Assembly (NCBI GenBank): GCA_002478885.1
Contig: DLKC01000048.1
Span: forward strand, 72,518 to 136,517
DNA from: Chitinophagaceae bacterium UBA7600
Lineage (GTDB): Bacteria > Bacteroidota > Bacteroidia > Chitinophagales > Chitinophagaceae
Reading direction: 5' to 3'
DNA: 64,000 nucleotides
The notes under the pieces are model-generated. The model saw only the letters and a list, made by a program, of their open reading frames with translations, was not told the DNA's origin and did no database searches. Positions 62,101 through 64,000 of this stretch are shown here, piece after piece. The position numbers and the translations under genes were made by a program. Every line of letters starts with the position of its first letter. The stretch's first letter is position 1.

Positions 62101-62120
62101 GTACAAGAGTGCGACGCAAC
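62101..62120 (+). repeat. Dispersed repeat copy 23 (GCGACGC subtype)
   Basis: GTACAAGAGTGCGACGCAAC, one base off the consensus, followed by AAAAGCTGG. It lies in the 90-base spacer between convergent genes and ends 47 bases before the next stop codon. Confidence 0.95.
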
Positions 62121-62166
62121 AAAAGCTGGTAGTTATACCGCAGCAGGGCCAGAAAAATACCGTAGC

Positions 62167-62988
62167 TTATTCAAAAAGTATTCTCACTGTTTGGTAAAGC
62201 AATTTATGCTGCATGGCCTGGGTAGTGGTTTCGTTGAAACGCTGAAGGCCAAACATGCCAGCCACATTTCCTTTATTCATAGCGATCTCGAGATAACCCG
62301 CGGAATTAAAGAAGGCAAGGTTTTCACCGGGCTGCACACTGGCATAATGATCACTGATCCTGGTAATGAATTCGCTGTTGCGCATGAGTACAATTTTGAA
62401 ATTGCGGTCTTTGCGCACTTCTTCAAACTCTTCTTTGGTAAGGTTTACGACAACATTTTCAAAATTGTCGATAAAGATGATCTGGCTTTCGATCCAATCG
62501 GGTCCGCTGGCTGCACGCATGGGATATTTTTCATCGAACGCAATGACAGGCGTTGCTATGCCCGTTAAACTTTCCTGGTTGATAATCTTTTGTATGGTTA
62601 TGGCGATCAGTTGTGTGCAATCGAGCAAATTGCTGCCTGCTGCAGCTTTTGCATCAACTGCAAAAACATTTTTTGGCTTTGTGCCGGTAATCATGGTAAG
62701 AATGCCATTATCGGGACAAATGATGTACTGGTTATTGTACAGGGAAAAAAGAATGTTGCGTGGCGACCGTTCAAAGAAGTTGATGATCACAACGTGAAAT
62801 GTTCCTGCAGGATAATACCTGAAGGCACTCTTACAGATATATGCAGCCTGCTGGTAATTGTGTGGCGACAACTGGTGAGTAATGTCGGCGACGGAACAGG
62901 AAGGTACAGCATGATAAAACTGTCCCTTTATTGCACCGGGAAGGTAGTCGCTAAGGCCAATATCAGTAGACAGCGTTAAAACAGGCAT
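62167..62988 (-). CDS. SAM hydroxide adenosyltransferase family protein
   Basis: A 273-residue protein of the DUF62 family, which hydrolyses S-adenosylmethionine to adenosine and methionine (related to fluorinase and chlorinase). The N-terminal motif LSTDIGLSDYLPGAIKGQ, the central CPDNGILTMI and the C-terminal region with RNSEFITRISDHYASVQPGENLAFFNSAGYLEIAMNKGNV (ends near 250) are characteristic. The halogenase-specific Ser-rich loop was not identified, so hydroxide is the expected nucleophile. Physiological role unclear. It is followed 22 bases upstream by the SDR gene on the same strand. Confidence 0.9.
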   Translation of the reverse strand: MPVLTLSTDIGLSDYLPGAIKGQFYHAVPSCSVADITHQLSPHNYQQAAYICKSAFRYYPAGTFHVVIINFFERSPRNILFSLYNNQYIICPDNGILTMITGTKPKNVFAVDAKAAAGSNLLDCTQLIAITIQKIINQESLTGIATPVIAFDEKYPMRAASGPDWIESQIIFIDNFENVVVNLTKEEFEEVRKDRNFKIVLMRNSEFITRISDHYASVQPGENLAFFNSAGYLEIAMNKGNVAGMFGLQRFNETTTQAMQHKLLYQTVRILFE

Positions 62989-63010
62989 GGAGACAACAAA
63001 TATGAAACAA

Positions 63011-63817
63011 TTACTTTATCAATTCTCCATTTTTAAAGAAGAATTTGTGCGTTAGCTTATCTGCGATGGAAGGTATTAACCTGTTTAAAAATACGGTACG
63101 CTTATCATTAAAAGTAAAAACAAGCGTACGTTTCTTTTTCTCGATGGCGTCGATAATGCCCGCAGCACATTCTTCCGAAGACATGAGGCCGGCTTCGTCC
63201 AGGGGAGAACTTCCCTGCGATGAACCATCTTTGGTCAGCGCGGCATTGCGGATATTCGATGCAGTGAATCCGGGACATACCCACATTACATTTACGCCTT
63301 CGTCTATCAGTTCTGTACGCAATGATTCAAGAAAGCCGTTCATGGCAAATTTGGATGCGGAATATGCTGTTCTTCCGGGTAAGCCCCTGTAACCGGCGAT
63401 GGAAGAAACACCAACGATGGTTCCTTTTTGTTTGGTGATATAAGGCAACGCGTATTTGCTGCAATAAACCGTTCCCCAGAAATTAATATCCATTACCTTT
63501 TTCAACGTCTGCAGATCTGTTTCCCTGAACAATGCACGCATCGAAATGCCCGCATTATTGATGAGTATATCTATTGTGCCATAAACACTTACTACCTTTT
63601 CAATAAATTTTTTGCAATCAGTCTCGCTGCTGACATCGGCAGACAGTGTGATCAATGGCTTTCCTGCATGTGATGTCTGGAGTTGGTATAACTTATCCAA
63701 ATTTCTCGCACAGGTCGCAACTTTTGCGCCTTGCGATAATAGCGCATCTACCAAAGCCTTTCCAATTCCATCTGACCCTCCGGTAACAAGTACAACCTTA
63801 TTATTATAAAACCCCAT
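63011..63817 (-). CDS. Short-chain dehydrogenase/reductase
   Basis: A 268-residue SDR with the classical NAD(P)-binding TGGSDGIGKALVDALL (residues 12-27), ADVSSETD, NNAGIS near 91, the active-site Ser in GVSSIAGYRG, and YSASKFAMNGF (YxxxK) near 155. The ending ELIK and the C-terminal RLIPSIADKLTHKFFFK resemble membrane-associated SDRs acting on lipids or steroids in Bacteroidota; the substrate cannot be told. It is the first gene of a two-gene transcript with the SAM hydroxide adenosyltransferase gene. Confidence 0.92.
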   Translation of the reverse strand: MGFYNNKVVLVTGGSDGIGKALVDALLSQGAKVATCARNLDKLYQLQTSHAGKPLITLSADVSSETDCKKFIEKVVSVYGTIDILINNAGISMRALFRETDLQTLKKVMDINFWGTVYCSKYALPYITKQKGTIVGVSSIAGYRGLPGRTAYSASKFAMNGFLESLRTELIDEGVNVMWVCPGFTASNIRNAALTKDGSSQGSSPLDEAGLMSSEECAAGIIDAIEKKKRTLVFTFNDKRTVFLNRLIPSIADKLTHKFFFKNGELIK

Positions 63818-63906
63818 GAATATTTTTTTTAATTACAAATGTAAAACTTAAAAATCGTGTTGTTGATAACCTGTTAAATAACAGCAGGAAAATTCCTGAA
63901 TAAAAA

Positions 63907-63937
63907 TTTGGCGCAATAGTGATTTCGCCTATTTTTG
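63907..63937 (+). promoter_or_regulatory. Promoter of the terminal tRNA
   Basis: TTTG (63907-63910) and TATTTTTG (63930-63937), 19 bases apart, a perfect Bacteroidota -33/-7 match, 38 bases upstream of the tRNA. Confidence 0.75.
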
Positions 63938-63975
63938 CACTCCCAAAACAAAAGGGGTTGCAGTAAAAATGCAAT

Positions 63976-64000
63976 GATCTCGTAGCTCAGTTGGTAGAGC
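63976..64000 (+). tRNA. tRNA gene, 5' part (truncated by window edge)
   Basis: GATCTCG is the 5' acceptor strand, followed by TAGCTCAGTTGGTAGAGC, a perfect D-arm. The anticodon lies beyond the window, so the amino acid cannot be named. Confidence 0.92.

Noticed and set aside
3975..62120. The 20-bp repeats as a CRISPR array or as transcription terminators
   Set aside because: Copies are kilobases apart with no spacers of constant length and no cas genes. The core has no loop and no T-run, and several spacers hold a separate, ordinary terminator.

Overview
The window is chromosomal DNA from a member of the Bacteroidota, most likely family Chitinophagaceae or a close relative. The evidence is the TAnnTTTG-type promoter elements, the scarcity of Shine-Dalgarno sequences, type IX secretion (T9SS) cargo with both type A and type B C-terminal sorting domains, the conserved bamD-rpoZ-coaBC-porD block, and many families largely confined to the phylum (DUF5916, DUF4296, Porin_10-like, DUF3857). 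There is no prophage, transposase gene, integron or CRISPR array. No species can be named from the sequence alone.

Layout. 1-9.0 kb: the 5' half of a subclass B3 metallo-beta-lactamase, a ferritin, a large DUF5916 outer-membrane protein, a DoxX-like protein, a thioredoxin-fold protein, and a lipoprotein / 7-TM / histidine kinase / response regulator operon. 9.5-16.7 kb: a DUF1573 protein, an 881-residue T9SS protein with four Cys-rich repeats, a purine permease, a metzincin-like lipoprotein and a GMC oxidoreductase. 16.9-20.9 kb: the upper histidine-degradation genes hutU and hutH with a MarR regulator. 21.5-27.8 kb: NDH-2, a PAS histidine kinase with an ethylene-receptor-like membrane domain, two response regulators, and two tandem structured non-coding RNA candidates. 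28-36 kb: a porin, a purine nucleoside phosphorylase, a T9SS type B protein, an outer-membrane protein and an orphan CoA-transferase subunit. 36-43.3 kb: a housekeeping envelope block (DUF4296, PorD, CoaBC, RpoZ, BamD, then LolA and Cmk) and TrhO. 43.5-57.3 kb: secreted hydrolases, two DUF3857 proteins, an esterase and small membrane or helical proteins. 57.5-64 kb: tRNA-Cys, a nucleoside phosphorylase, DapF, CorA, a Tyr-rich secreted protein, a Tat-exported phosphoesterase, a SAM hydroxide adenosyltransferase, an SDR and the first 25 bases of another tRNA.

Three signals stand out. (1) A dispersed 20-bp repeat, GTACAAGTGTGCGACGCAAC, occurs at 23 sites, all intergenic, in both orientations. 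It has a symmetric core that is retained in a second subfamily through paired changes. (2) Two tandem copies of a roughly 130-nt non-coding unit lie just downstream of a kinase/regulator locus. Each has an upstream inverted repeat, a promoter, a long-range closing stem, repeated AATATCC motifs and an intrinsic terminator. The arrangement resembles Gac/Rsm-type circuits in logic, not in sequence. (3) The kinase of that locus keeps the Asp, Tyr and Cys positions of the ethylene-receptor membrane domain but has Tyr where the copper-binding His should be.
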